From Carallia brachiata (Eukaryota > Streptophyta > Magnoliopsida > Malpighiales > Rhizophoraceae): a stretch of 64,000 nt of DNA. This document shows, in pieces, positions 13,528 through 26,216 of the stretch. Numbering within the stretch: position 1 is the stretch's first letter; the number at the start of each line of letters is the position of its first letter. The notes beneath the pieces are model-generated. The model saw only the letters and a list, made by a program, of their open reading frames with translations. It searched no databases and had not been told where the DNA came from. The stretch lies in contig JADCRB010000010.1 of the NCBI GenBank assembly GCA_021464245.1, positions 1,940,735-2,004,734 on the forward strand, given 5' to 3'. The position numbers were made by a program, and so were the translations under genes.

Positions 13528-14512
13528 GGATGTGCCAGCTGAGTTATGACTTGACATTGTCACGGGATGTACGATAGATAGAAGCACAGTAACAAACAAT
13601 TACGCAAAGATAGTGTTATAATTTTACAAAAAAATATGACCAGGTACCATGATTAGAGGGAATCGAATGCAGCATTATGATCAAAGCCACAGGGAGGAGA
13701 ATTGAGGAGTAAAGAAAGAGTTGCTGTATGGTGGAGCCCTGATGTTTTGTCTTCTTCGTCCATCACCACCACCTTGTCAGGAGGTTCCTACCTGCTGGCC
13801 AATGCCACGACCATAATCCAATCTCTCATCTTACTTTTAATATTTCGACACCCTTTTCCCATTTCGCTCCCTGGCATATATCCGAACACTTTATACAAAA
13901 TTTTATGTTACACTTTCAGGTGTTCCAAGCTCACATAACTTTCAATTGAAACATAGAAGGTATTTATAAAATTTAAGCTTGCAAATTTAATCGGCATAAT
14001 TTGAAGTTCATCTTACAACAAGAAGAATTATTGGTAGTTGCTTAAGAAAACAAAAATTACCCTTCGATTGTCGAAATACAAAAAGAAAAGATCATGAATA
14101 TCAGGATTCGATTAATAAAAAAATAATAATATTGAGTAAGGTGCCAAAGTGTATTTTTAGGTTACTTATAGAATTTGATGATTATGTTGCAATTGCATCA
14201 TTACGCTTCTAAGTGTGCAAAATTATATAATATTTTAAAAAGTATAGCTTATCTTTTTTTTTTTTTTTCCTTTCATAGATGATTATAGTACCTAGTGAAA
14301 GATTGTGCTATTTGCTAAAAAGCATATAAATTATGTAACGAATTTTTTTTCCTGAAAGATAAAATAATGTTATCAGTTATGTGACTAAATCATTTGGTAG
14401 ATCGGAATGCATAGAACATGTTATGTGACTATGTTTCATATACTAAAAAATTAAAACGAGACCACTTTATAACAGCAACAAATTGGTATTACACCTATAT
14501 AAATTTTCACAA
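12641..14512. other. Intergenic, no gene seen; (TG)16 microsatellite at 13494-13525
   Basis: Mostly AT-rich spacer. The clearest feature is an uninterrupted TG dinucleotide array of 32 bases. Open frames at 13121-13390 and 13702-13938 have no recognisable domain, no supporting splice sites and no conserved-looking composition. Confidence 0.6.
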
Positions 14513-14515
14513 TTA

Positions 14516-14780
14516 GGGTCCGTTTGTTTGCTGTAAAATAACTTATATTTGTAAAATATTTGCAGGGAAAAATATTTGCAGTAAAAATAATAATTTTTAT
14601 TTGTCACTTAGTTATAGAACAGTTTGTGTTTTCCCTGAAAATAACTTCAGCTCTGCAAAAGGAGAAGTTATTTTACCTGAAAATCTAAAAATTTTCCCTA
14701 AATTTTGCCTATGTAAAATATTTTCCGTGAAATAAACGCCGGAAAACCTGTAAAATTTTTTCCTGAAAACAAACACACCC
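14516..14780. mobile_element. Tourist/PIF-Harbinger-like MITE, copy 2
   Basis: Flanked by TTA at 14513-14515 and 14781-14783. The inverted termini read GGGTCCGTTTGTTT on the left and, reverse-complemented, GGGTGTGTTTGTTT on the right. The body is AT-rich, has several ACAGGAAA-like subterminal motifs and carries no coding capacity. It is the better preserved of the two copies in this window. Confidence 0.85.
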
Positions 14781-14783
14781 TTA

Positions 14784-16597
14784 GGTTCTGAATCTTTTCC
14801 AAATATTTATATCAGTCCTAAAAATTCAAAATCTTTTCCAAATGCGCACATTTTTTTGGATGGAAAGGAACTCCGTCTAGTCAATGTGGATATCTAACTG
14901 TTTGACTACTTTGCGCAGTAGTTATATAGAAACTGTTTTAAATATTTAGGACTGATAAACAAACTCGAAAAAGTTTAGATTATAAAAATTTATAAAACTT
15001 TAGGAATAATTTGTTACATATCCCACTGCAAATGTGAACATTTTGACGCAATGCTGCCACTCAACCTGGGCTGGCGCGAAAACAGATTCAGTAGTTGACA
15101 AGCCGTAATTTGTTTTTATTTTGGACGACTTATGTTTCTTATCTAAATAATAGGACAGTAGGGTCGGCTCCTCCGATACTCGCAGTAAAGAGTTGCGCCG
15201 CTTTATTGGAGATAAACACAATAAATAAGAATTATTATACTGAATTATTATTTGCGTATATTTTTAAAATTTAATAATAATTACTAAATTATTATCACAA
15301 TTATATACAATAGTTATATATTTAATTTTACTAAATATCTTAAGAAATTTGAACTGATAAGCTTATGGTACAAAGGAATCTCCCAAATACTAAACTGAGA
15401 GGATCAATTTGTCTTTGTTTGCTTGGAAAATAAGTTATCGCTGCTTGATATCTTACAGAGAAAACCCAATTGATTGAATAAATGTGGCAAATAAGAACAC
15501 GCCAGTGAAAGCTGCAAATGAATATCGAGTCAAATTTTGGGGCATTGAAATTTGGTGCGTATCATTTGAGGCAGCGATTTGGTTGGTCAATCAGTATATT
15601 TCTCTCATTCACCACCCGTGTTTAAATTTTAGTAGCTATGTTTGTGTAGCAATGACTCCCAAACCCTCTACGCACAATTAGTTTTAAACTCGACAATCAT
15701 CATAACCGATTTAGGGAAGTCACGTTAGTTTTAACAATTCTCGGATGGTAGGTTCCCTCCTTATAGTGAGGTTAAATGGGCTTACAACAGGTAATCCTCA
15801 ACCCAACTTGTAAATCTGATAATTAATATTTTGTAATAAATTTTTATTTTTTGGAAAAAAAAAAAACTACGTTCAATGACGAATAACAAACCTAAAAACA
15901 CAGTTCGTTTCTATATCGTTATAAGTCGAATTGAAATTAGTCTCAATTAATTAAAATTTATTTAGTAAATAAAATTTAATGAGTTGAGCCTTTATCGAGC
16001 CAACGTTTATATCAGCTCATGAAGTATATTCTAATGATGTTTTAAACGAATTGTTAATGAATTTATACGCGAGCTTCCAATAAGTTATTACGAGTTTAAC
16101 GAACAATTCTAATCATTTATTAACAAAATTAGACTTAAATATTTCTCGCAATACAATAAATGAGGTTGAACGAATTTTTATTTAACTGAGTCACGGAATC
16201 CTTAATTGTTGTTTAGAAAATAATTTGGACGAAAAAGAAAAAGAGCAAATATGGCGTTGAGAAAGAAAAGTAGATTCTTTTCCTTTTTTTTTTTTTTGGG
16301 TTTAAGAACAAGTGAAAAATGAGTGGAAAGTAAATGATATTTGTGCAATTATAATTTTATTCTTTCACTCAAATTGATTAGTGTTAATTAAAAGAATTAA
16401 TATGAATAATTTAGTTGTTTTGGAATCAAATAGGATAATCAATATTTTTTTTCATAACTGAGACGAATGAATTTGAAAAGTAATGGAGAAAAGTTTTCTT
16501 TTTTTTTTTTCCTTATTAATCAAATATACTTTTTTAAAATTTTATTTTCATCTTTTTTTCCTCCACAAACAGACTTTTAAAAGAAGATTCTAGAATT
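14784..16597. other. Intergenic, no gene seen
   Basis: AT-rich sequence with short open frames only (for example 15000-15221 minus and 15484-15681 plus), none with a recognisable motif. Nothing further is supported. Confidence 0.5.
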
Positions 16598-16798
16598 TGT
16601 TGGTATATGATTAAAGTTAATCAGAGATCCAGTAGGGTTTAGCAAATCGTTCTTAAAATAATTTTGATATTATTGTCATTATTTATAATTATTTTTTTTT
16701 ATTTCGTGTACAATTTTCTTGTATAAATTGAGATCATATCTCAAAATAATATAAATACAAAAATCATATTCCTTCAAATTCTCTTATAGTTTTTATCA
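16598..16798 (+). mobile_element. Copia-type LTR remnant
   Basis: A 201 bp stretch begins TGTTGGTATATG, ends TTTTATCA, and has the TG...CA termini of a retroviral-type LTR with an internal TATAAAT near 16721. Immediately after it comes TAGTATCAAAACC, a primer-binding site differing from the initiator-methionine tRNA site common in plant Copia elements (TGGTATCAGAGCC) by G-to-A changes. A moderately GC-rich leader follows to about 17010 and then ends. No gag-pol reading frame or second LTR was seen in the window, so this is a 5' fragment of a dead element. Confidence 0.65.
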
Positions 16799-18014
16799 TA
16801 GTATCAAAACCCTTCTCTATTCAGTGAGACGGGGCTTGTTTCGCATCATTCGGTTTCATCGAATATCAATTTGGTTCTTTTAATATCGCCGTTTTCTGCT
16901 TTGCCGAGCTTTGTCACTGTTGTCGGTCACCCCATTCACAGTTGCTGTTCCTAGTTCTGCAGGCCCCTTTAATCCCCATCCGAAATCTGCCTTCGCGAAT
17001 CTCTGATTGATGTTTTTTTTTTTTTTGAAATATTCACTCATTTTTTTAGTGTAGTAAGAAACAAATTATTATTTCTCAATTTACTATTAAAACTGAATAT
17101 CATGCTCTTACAAATACTACATCTACATTATTATAGCTTCGACGACTCTCACAAAATATGAGTATTACACACTCTTCAACCACATTCATTCATTGCGACA
17201 AAAATCATACTCTGTCCAAGTCTCTTCGTAAGTTTTCTCAGAAGATCGATGAGACGTTACTCTTTTTTTTTTTGTTTTTCCTTGGTACGTCAGGTGGGGT
17301 CCTCCCTCTCGGAACTAAGAATGCATTTGCATCACAGTCACGTAGTCAACAAAACCCAGCAATCGCTAACGTCCCCCCAAATAGTACGGAAAAAAAATAG
17401 TGGCAATATAATAAAACGTATTGATGTGATGAAATTTATAAAAAATAAATTTAAATTTTTACAATAATTTTATATAAATTATGTATTTTTTAATAGTATA
17501 CGTTGCTAAGCCGATAAACCCAAATAAAATTGCCTCGTTACTGTTACATTATTGGGAGCATCTCATACTTTTGTCCGTATCTGAGTGAACATGATATTCT
17601 GGTGCGCTATTCTATGGTCGACGATGGTCCACGCAGCTGGATGAATCGCCCTCGCTGACACGCCAAAGCCATGCGACATCTGATTGAGATTGACAATGGA
17701 CGGGCCAGATGAAGTAGGTGGCGCATGTGCATGGTACGTGCTGCTGCTTCCACGCTCACGACAGTGGGTGTTCCGAAAGGTCGTCTTTTTCTTTCCAACA
17801 ACATTGTTATCATTGCACATGTTATGTGAACGTGCCTGGTCGGCTGGCGTCTGTAACTTTATTATTGTTGTTATTATTATTTTTTAATCAATTCCCCGAA
17901 ATTGTCCGGCGTCTGATGGTCATCCGAAATCGACGGCTGTTGTTCCTCAGTTGTGGCGGGAAATTCTGGAGGGAAAAAAAAATGGGGCAGGTGTACGGTC
18001 TTTGATTAATTTAA
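16799..18014. other. Copia leader remnant and unassigned GC-richer segment
   Basis: Bases 16799-17010 read as the leader of the LTR fragment just upstream. Bases 17575-17850 are again GC-richer than their surroundings and hold overlapping short open frames on both strands, none recognisable. No promoter, splice or domain evidence supports a gene. Confidence 0.4.
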
Positions 18015-18546
18015 CATTAAAATGTATTCAAGCCTTTTTATAGTTTTTTTTTTGTTTTTTTACGTTTAATTTTTTTATAGTTTCAATTTAGATGGTAAAA
18101 CCTTTTGTATATTTTAATTTTGGAAATTCATTACTTTTAAAACTTATTTTAAAAGTAAAAAATTTTGAAAAATTAATATATCATATAAACATAATCTTTT
18201 TGATTCATTATGATTATTTTTCTTTTTTTGTAAACTTTTTAAAATTTATCATTTTAAAATTTTTATGGGTTCAATTTTGCTATCTCTAACAAAATTTTAA
18301 AAATGAGTTGTAAAATATTTTCAAAGCAAGAAAAAAAATCATGACAACTAAAAAAAATAAATTGACAATGTTTAGATTTTAAAAAATTTTTTATAATTGA
18401 AAACGAGCTTTAAAATTAATAAAATTACTATAGAAAACTTTAATTGTCAAAATTATAAGCTATAACAAATTATATATTGTAAATTAAAAATAGAGAAAAT
18501 TAAAACATAAAAAAGATAAACTACAAAAATTTAAATGCATTTAACT
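18015..18546. mobile_element. Long-TIR AT-rich element, copy 1
   Basis: About 530 bp. Its left part (AAAATGTATTCAAGCC, then TATAGTTTCAATTTAGATGG) pairs with its inverted right part, whose complement reads TTAAATGCATTTAAATTT and then a TTTTAATTTTGACAATTAAA block. The right arm also matches the left arm of the element at 56477-56970 over roughly 100 bases. There is no open frame of note. Ends are approximate, and I found no clean target duplication. Confidence 0.5.
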
Positions 18547-20160
18547 TATTATTTTATATTTTTTTAAACGGGAGAAAAGGGAGTCAAATTGAACAATAGA
18601 TTAAATTAATCTAGCCAGTATATATTATATTATATAAAATTCGCAATCCTATGTTGGATAAGACAACACCGACGGCAAAGAAGCGCCTCACTTCTTCTTC
18701 CACGTGGGCCCTGGAGATGGATTTCGGGTTTCCGTTACGTTCCCACTCTGCCGTTACTTTTCTTTTCTTTTCTTTTCTTTTTTTTGTTTTTCAGCTTTTT
18801 TGCATTTTATACTATATTCAGCGTATTAAACAAAAAACAAAAAAAATCTGAAAATTTGCTCCTAGCCGCCATTGTTTTTTGGGTGCAAATTTACTAACAG
18901 TGATTAACAAAAAAATAGTGGCCTGGTTCCAAGTGGTTATGTGATACACATTTCCGTTTTATGATAAGTATATTGTAAATAAAAAATACCGTAATAATAC
19001 ATTTTTTGATGGGAAAAAATATAAGGCAATATGAACAAAAATTCAAAAGAGTTAATTTCCTAGCAGCTATCTTTGGTTTTTTTTTTGTTTTTTTTTTAAT
19101 ACATTTAGGAATGTAGAATTGGAAAAGAACCCAAGCTACACTTCGTGTTGTTTTCAATAACAAGAACAAAACTTTTCTATTTGGTTGTTTGTATCTTTGG
19201 CTAAATTATATATATATAATAAAACGTATAAATCTGGCTGAAATATTGCCAATTTATTTTTTATATCTTTAATGTTATAACTATTTCTTAAGATAAAAGA
19301 CTCACTGTATAATGAAAATATAAGTAAATTTTTTTTCTTAGTTTAAGCGGTTGTACAATAAATTTAATCAGTTATATTTTAATAATTTTTTTGGGTAAAT
19401 TTATCCGTTCGCGTAATAGTGTTTAAGAAAAAAAGGTAGATGTCTAGTGGCATATGGAATAATCGTAAGTCCAATCGTTTTTCAAGGCCCGGGCATGACT
19501 GAAAGAGACTTTGGCCTTCATACCTAACGAAGAAACAGAGACACAAATCATCTGTCAAGAAAACTTTAGAAAAAAAGCAAACTAAAGTGGTTTTGGCGCG
19601 AAAAATTTCCTTTTCATAATTCTTGAGCGAAATAGAGAGAGAGAGTGGATTACCATACATTGTTGATATATTTTAGATTTTCAATTTCACTAAATAAAAG
19701 AAGTTGTTTTTTCTTTGTATTTACATATGAAAGTGTGAGTCTTTGCGTAATAACACGTTTACCTTATTATAATTTTGTGATGACAAATTCACATTTCGTT
19801 AATTCGAGAGTAAAAGAATCTCAATTCTCTTTAGACTAGGTCTCCATCTAAATTAGTTGGGGTCTAAATAATTTCTAAATATAATCTAACACTAAAAAAT
19901 AAAATTCATATTTTAAAATAATCTCTTTATTACAACAAAACGTTTTATTTTTTATGAGCCTAATTACACAGTTTAATTTTAAATAATAACAAAATAATAA
20001 CGTAATTTATTCAATAATATTTAATATTATTTTAATTTTAATTATCTAATAATTCATATTATTTTTATAATATTTTATTACGATTTAAATATTTTTACTT
20101 AATAATTTTTATTTTTTATTTACATACCAATCCTAATATCCACCCATGATGCTAGACCTG
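18547..20160. other. Intergenic, no gene seen
   Basis: A short GC-richer patch at 18650-18760 is followed by TTTTC runs and AT-rich DNA. Open frames are short and low in complexity. Nothing recognised. Confidence 0.5.
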
Positions 20161-20167
20161 ATAGGTG

Positions 20168-20285
20168 ACAACATTATAATAGAAGTATAGAACAAAGAAC
20201 AATCTAGAACAAAGATAGAGTGTGTATGGAACAATATTATAATAGAAGTATAGGACAAAGAAAAAGTTAGGGTGTGTGTATATAT
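20168..20285 (+). repeat. Degenerate tandem duplication, unit about 63 bp
   Basis: Copy 1 (20168-20230) starts ACAACATTATAATAGAAG. Copy 2 (from 20231) starts ACAATATTATAATAGAAG and lacks a block of about 14 bases in the middle. Both end in a TGTGTGTAT-like stretch. Confidence 0.7.
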
Positions 20286-20349
20286 ACACGAATAAGTTTA
20301 TATGGATTGAGTAAAATTTTGAATTTTATTTTGAAATAAATTGTGTTTG

Positions 20350-20445
20350 TTATTTTAAAAATTGTAACTGATATTTTTAAAAAATAAAAATAATAAGTAT
20401 TATAAAAATATCAATTTTTATTTTAAAAATAATAATCACGATTTT
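20350..20445. repeat. Palindromic AT-rich element, copy 2
   Basis: TGTAACTGATATTTTTAAAA and the inverted ATAAAAATATCAATTTTTAT form the same kind of hairpin as the copy at 5249-5335. The flanks also agree for some tens of bases (AAAATAATAAT followed by a T-rich segment), so the element is probably longer than the hairpin. Confidence 0.6.
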
Positions 20446-20879
20446 ATTTAAGATTAAAATTAACATATTAAATACCGACTCATATATATTTTTTCTATAT
20501 ACATACATACACAGACGCGTATAGAAGAGTAACCTTACCCACCCAATCCATTTGCCATGTTGTACTCAAAGTTCCCCCGTTTCCCACTCTTTTTACCGAT
20601 AGTCAAACAGTCAACGCTGTCCCTGTTTTTATATGTTCATTCAACTGAAAAAAAAAAATTATTGTTATTTAATATAAAAATGTTCTTTTTTAATTCCAAA
20701 ACCGCAACTGGTTTTGCAACTTTTTTTTTTTTAAAAAAAAAGAAAAACCAATGCTTTGCTTTGCTTTGCTGCTCTCTGCCAAACCAGCATGATTAACGGG
20801 GCAGCAGTAACCGTTCCTTCTTTTTCCATACGTGGCTCGCTGCCATTGGTCAATTCCATGTCGTCGGGATTCATAAGCG

Positions 20880-20939
20880 CTACAGCCAATAAACACACCC
20901 CAGTCACACTCATCAGCTCTCTCTCTCTCTATCCTCTCT

Positions 20940-20978
<39 letters not shown>

Positions 20979-21050
20979 AACAGAGAAAGAAAGAAAGACA
21001 GAAAGAAAGAGAGAGAAAAAGGCAAAAGTCTCTTTCTTTCTCTCTCTACG
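20880..21050 (+). promoter_or_regulatory. Core promoter and 5' UTR of the AFR-like gene
   Basis: A CCAAT motif near 20885 is followed by a pyrimidine-rich CT tract (about 20918-20946), a (CA)15 microsatellite (20947-20976) and an AGAAAG-rich tract. CT-rich patches near the start site are common in plant TATA-less promoters. I infer transcription starts within or just after this block. The dinucleotide arrays should be length-polymorphic. Confidence 0.45.
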
Positions 21051-21288
21051 ACTTCAAATTGTGCTTTTTCTCTGTAACAAAAATCCCAATTTCTCCTCAA
21101 TTTCTCACTCTCTTGCCTCCAAAACCTCCATCAACTTACTCAGCAATGCACGATCTTCATTTCCATTGTAATTTTGGGTTTTACCGCTCTAATTAGATCG
21201 ACTTTTTTCTTTTTTTACTCATTATTATTAATTAATTGACTCTCTCACTGAATTGGAGAAGAAGAAGAAGAAGAGGGAAAAGGAAACA

Positions 21289-24108
21289 ATGCTGGAGACG
21301 GTGGAGAGTTCGGTGGTGAACGGAGGCTTCTCGTCCTCGCAGTTGCAGAGCTGCGGCGGAGACAGCAGCGAGGAGGAGCTATCGGTGCTGCCACGTCACA
21401 CCAAGGTGGTTGTTACCGGCAATAACAGGACTAAGTCGGTGCTCGTGGGCCTTCAGGGTGTGGTCAAGAAGGCCGTTGGCCTTGGCGGTTGGCATTGGCT
21501 GGTATAATTTTTTGCTTCCCATCTTTTGTTTTGGGTTTTTTTTTTTTTCAATGGAAAATTGGTTTCTTTTTCTTTTCTTTTTTTTTTCTTTCTCTTGTTT
21601 CTGTGTTTTTAGATGTTTTTGCATTTGGATTGTTTTGGGCCGATTTCCGATTTTCTAATCTCAACTGTTGATTTCTTTTGCTTTGAATCCAATTTGGGGG
21701 GTTCAAAATGGGCCTGTTTTTGGGCAATGCAGGTTAATTTGAGTATTATGCTGTTATAATTGATAAGATTAGTGCAGTTCTGATTCGAAAGGTTGTTTTG
21801 GATAAGGAATTTTATTTATCGTGCAATTTTTGCAATAAATAAGTTGATTTGCTCAAGTTTTAAACTGTAATTATGGGTGATTGATAATGGGTTCTCATTG
21901 CATGTGCATTTTTACTGCTGGATCTGGAGATTTCAGGGGACTGTACTAACTTGAGATTGTAAATTGGTTTTTTTTATTATGCCATTTCCAACTATTTCGA
22001 CTCCAATTTACATATTTTGATTTAGATAATATTTGGGTTTGCTCTGACAGCTTTTTGCATCGTGTGCTTGTGGGGAAGGACCGAAGAATCTAATCCACAC
22101 TTTTTTCGATTGATTTTGGAATGTAATTATGCTGGGGTTCTTGATATCATTATTAAACTCAGCACACACATTCTCTCTCTCTCTCTTTATGCATTTCTTC
22201 TATTATTAAGCATTTGGTGTCAATTTTGTTTGCTTGATTGGATTGCTAGAACTTTGTTTGCATGTTTGTTTATTAGCTTTCTTTGGATGAGGATTTAAAT
22301 TGTCATGTCATATTCGTGTATGTTGATGTAATTTGCAGTTTAGTTGTATTGATACGTGTTTCTGCTTTTCGAATAACTGAAAACTAAGAGATCCTTTGAT
22401 CCGGACTAAAGAAAGTAAAAGTGGTTTTATGTATTGCTTTAACTCATTTACAATATCCAGACATGCATTGAGCCTTTTAGGATTAGGTCCATGTTGTTAG
22501 GCAAAATGATTCCATTTGATTTACTCCTTATTATGCCTTATGCAGCTTGGCAATTCACAGCCTATTATGAATTTGAAGCTGTTGTGAGTTCAGAGGCACG
22601 GTTACGTGGATTCAATAGATTTGTTTCCTAGTTTGACTGTTTCTTGCCATTTTTGTATTCTTAAGCCTATGATCGCTATTTTATCTTCCTTATGGTTTAT
22701 TATTCAGTCTCATGCTGTTCGTCAAATTTTGTTCTGATGCGTTTATTCAACTCTGAAATTTAAAATTGCAGGTTCTTACGAATGGCATAGAGGTAAAGCT
22801 ACAGAGAAATGCTCTTAGTGTGATTGAGGCTCCCACTGGAAATGAAGATGATGATGACTTGGAATTCGAAAATGCTCAGTGGAATGGATCCGATATGGGT
22901 AAGTGTGGCTAATAAATAAAAGTCTTTAATTATGAGAACACTCTCAGGACTAAATTCTGCTGAGAGTTGAAATAAATTTAGTTTCTTCTTGATATAGTCT
23001 AGTTTCTATGCCAAATGTAAGCAATGGTAGTGAACAAAAGAAAAAAGAAAACAGTTGGAAAAGCCTCCCTAGAAAGGCAGGGTTGGGGCTGCATAGATAT
23101 TCCTGAGATTTAACAGCCTGGGAACCTCGCTTTCCTGTGAGCTCTAATCGAGTTTTTGCTTGGATAGCTGGACTGAAATTGATACTTTATGGCCGTACGC
23201 TTTCTTAGTTAAAAGTAGTGGAATTTGGTACATAGGATCCATTCTGTCTTCGTCTTTTACTTTCGCTATTGCTAAAAGCTCCATTGCTCATTTCTTTTTC
23301 TTTTGGTTGGTCCCACCATTCTTTATAATTTTGGTGGAGCTCTTCTTTATTTTTCCAGCATCCGATGACACCCAAAAGTCCCACAAATCAAGGCATCGTA
23401 CGCATAAATCAACAGGATCATCTCACAGGACTGTGAGTAGGTCTCTCTCTTGTGATTCGCAGTCTAAAGGTTCTGTTTCTACGCCTCGTGGGGCCTCGGT
23501 AAAAATATTTTATGCACTTGTTGAATATACCATCTATGGTGTTTGTATTTGTTGCTTGTCCAAGTTTGACTTAAACAGTATGCAATATGAATTTGTATCT
23601 TATATCTATTTACATGTCTCTATCATAGAAGGTTGACCTTAGCAAGTTGGAAATGGCTGCATTATGGAGATATTGGCGACATTTTAATCTTGTGAGTATC
23701 TTAATGGAGGAAACTTGACGCATATCTCATACTGTTACTGCTGACTGCGTTTTGTGTTAATTTACCTGTTGCATTTTTCCAGATGGATGCCATTCCCAAC
23801 CCTTCTAAAGAGCAATTAGTTGATGTTGTTCAAAGGCACTTTATGTCGCAGGTGAAAACCCCTATTCAATCCTTGTTCCTTCTGTTTTAATTCTTCCTCT
23901 TTTTGACATTCAATTATTGTTTTCGATTAAACATAGTGTTGTAAAATTGCCCACCTTTCATGGAAACTTTTAGGGCCTATGCCATCCAATTAAATTATAA
24001 TTATGATCTGAAAGTTTTTATATTGTGTTGGTGCAGCAAATGGACGAGTTGCAGGTCATCGCGGGCTTCGTTCAAGCTGCAAAGAGACTGAAGACTGTCT
24101 GCAAATGA
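21289..24108 (+). CDS. AFR: SAP30-like histone deacetylase complex subunit (AFR1/AFR2 type)
   Basis: Six exons (21289-21501, 22772-22898, 23359-23498, 23629-23691, 23783-23851, 24037-24108), all GT-AG and in frame, encode 227 residues. The C-terminal part, about residues 161-221, is a SAP30/SIN3-binding domain: DLSKLEMAALWRYWRHFNL, then PSKEQLVDVVQRHFMSQ and VIAGFVQAAKRLK. The N-terminal third (HTKVVVTGNNRTKSVLVGLQ, GGWHWLVLTNGIEVKL) is typical of the plant homologues. Residues 92-113 are acidic, and 114-160 are a Ser/Arg/His-rich linker likely to be disordered and phosphorylated. Arabidopsis AFR1 and AFR2 are SAP30 function-related proteins reported in a histone deacetylase complex that dampens FT expression. 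The start is the first ATG after a purine-rich leader and opens the conserved frame. The first intron is long (1.27 kb), which in plants often boosts expression. Which paralogue this is cannot be told. Confidence 0.9.
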
Positions 24109-26216
24109 CACCAATCGTCTGTGCCAAAGAGAAATCTTGTGAATTTCTCTATCAATGCTAACAAGATACCGGTACCTGAATGTCCTCTTCCCTATATCTG
24201 TAACATATGTACCCATGGGCTTGTCTATCAATATCGTTTCTTCTTAGTAGGCTAATAGCTACTATGTCTGAGCTATAGAGGTTCCTACTTTTTGGTAGCG
24301 TAGCTATGTAGATAAATGTATAACTTGCTAAGAGACCTCCAAGGAGTCCCTTTGCGGCATTCTCCTAAGCTTTGGTTCAATGTATTGCTGACTTTGGGGA
24401 AGTGGATTTCTTAAATGTATATATATGCTTGGTTCTCTACTTTGACCTTCTTTGCTTAATCATTTTCTCGTTTAATCTTTCCACACGAGGACACAGTGCC
24501 AGCATTTTTTTTTTCGTCGATGTAAATTGTGAGTATTGTGGGAGACAGAAATGCTCAACTAAAGAGTAAAGACTGCACCTGGTTAGAGTCTGTTGGCTGG
24601 TTTCTGCTTCGATCCTTGGCGACGTAAAACTCCAAATGGCCTCCCCCACAGTACCCCCCCAAAAAAAAAAAAAAAACTAAGTCTGGCTCGCAATTGTTGA
24701 TTTTCAGTTGCAGGAATCGATATTGGCTTCATGAATTTTCCAGGGGAAAAGGGTAACTAAATATTATGGATGATAGAGTTGCTGTCTGCTGCTGCCATAG
24801 CTTTACCAAGTGGCTGTCTATTTTTATTAATGAATAGCGGTGATCGCACTGTTTAGGAAAGATATACATATTATCACAAGTCCTGGGAAATCACAATACG
24901 AAGATCTTTGAAATATCAAAACGGGACCCAGTAATCTATATTCTTGGAAATATTGGCGATAGTTGCCTCCTTATCGGCGGGAAGGATGCAGAGAAAGTGG
25001 GAAAAGACCCCAGAAGACGACAGCTTCAAAACGAATCCTAAATATGCGTTGCGGCTTCGGGTGCCATTTGTGTCTAGTCTTAAAATAATCGTACTGAGCC
25101 TTTGCTTCATATTTTTCCCTCTAAACAATTTTACTCCCCTCCCCCACCACCCACTATTTAAATTGCCTCAACCAATTAGCTTTGCCTCGACCAATTCTAG
25201 CCATAGCCGTATGGTTGCAGAATGCAAAAGGGCTGTTGGCATTTAAAGCTGCTGAGATGATTTCAGTTGAGACACATTAATGGTGGGAGTTGTCCAGGGC
25301 ACGTGCTATTCCATTGTAATGGGTAATTGTATTGATTGCGATATGAGACCCTTTGATGGGCCCTATAAAATCCCAATGTTGGCAGCCTGGATCTCAATAA
25401 TACGTACTTCCATTCCATTATATGGTATTTTATTATCTCACAAGTTCTTTCTGGATTAAGCTAGTTTTCGATTTTCACTTAACCTTGTAAACGAGTTTTG
25501 CATTTTCTTGTAATCAATCCTAGTCCAATAAGTAGCTGTTGAGCCTTAAAATCAGAAAGTTTCTTTTTTGGAAAGAAAATAGTTTTAAAAAGTAGTCTTA
25601 TGTGAGAAAAATAATGTGAGCGGGACTCACTAGTTAAGAATTTGTGATTTTTGAAAGATATAATTAAGAATTTAAATTTAAATTTTTGATATTTTAAATT
25701 CTGAAACTAGTGGCTTATGTAATTCATGAGAATGAATTATATATCATCATTATTTATCTTTACGATCTAATGAGTTTTTTACAAAAAAAAAAAAAGAAAG
25801 GGATTTGCATTGGGACTACATTTATGCCTGCCCATGCAACCCCTTTTACCTCCCAATAAAACAACCACTTTCCATTGCTGGCTAAAAATCAATTGACTGT
25901 CCACATGTATTAGATGGTAACAACTATTTTCCACCAATCCTGACACTTAAGTAACAGTTTCTTTCTTTCAAGTAATTCCTCTTGAGTTAACTTTCGCCAC
26001 CCATTGTGTTGCGTCTCTTGCGAGCCGTACCCAATAGTAGGTGCATTGGGACCACCTATGTAATCTACAACTAAGAATTAATTAATTAAGACATTATAAA
26101 AGCCCAGCCACCTTCCCTTCCAGCATGCTTCTGCCATAGCGAAGAAGTCTAATTCTATTATTTGCAACACTAGCCCAAGTACAATTTCTTTTTTTTGGGA
26201 ACAAAACTAGCCCATT
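24109..26216. other. 3' UTR of the AFR-like gene, then intergenic
   Basis: The 3' UTR probably runs to about 24450. Further on, 25301 has a CACGTG G-box and 25363-25372 reads CCTATAAAAT within GGGCCC context, which looks like a promoter or solo-LTR TATA box, but no coding exon follows. The open frame at 24944-25246 has no family I recognise. Confidence 0.4.

Noticed and set aside
20690..21196. Open frames of 136 and 146 codons on opposite strands
   Set aside because: They are built from CT, CA and AG microsatellites and homopolymers in the promoter and 5' UTR of the AFR-like gene.
24944..25246. 100-codon frame downstream of the AFR-like gene
   Set aside because: No recognisable domain, no promoter or splice context, and the reading fades into a Pro/His-rich low-complexity stretch.
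25290..25380. Promoter of an unseen gene (G-box plus TATAAAA)
   Set aside because: Motifs are good, but no coding exon or splice site follows on either strand; a solo LTR is as likely, so no gene was called.
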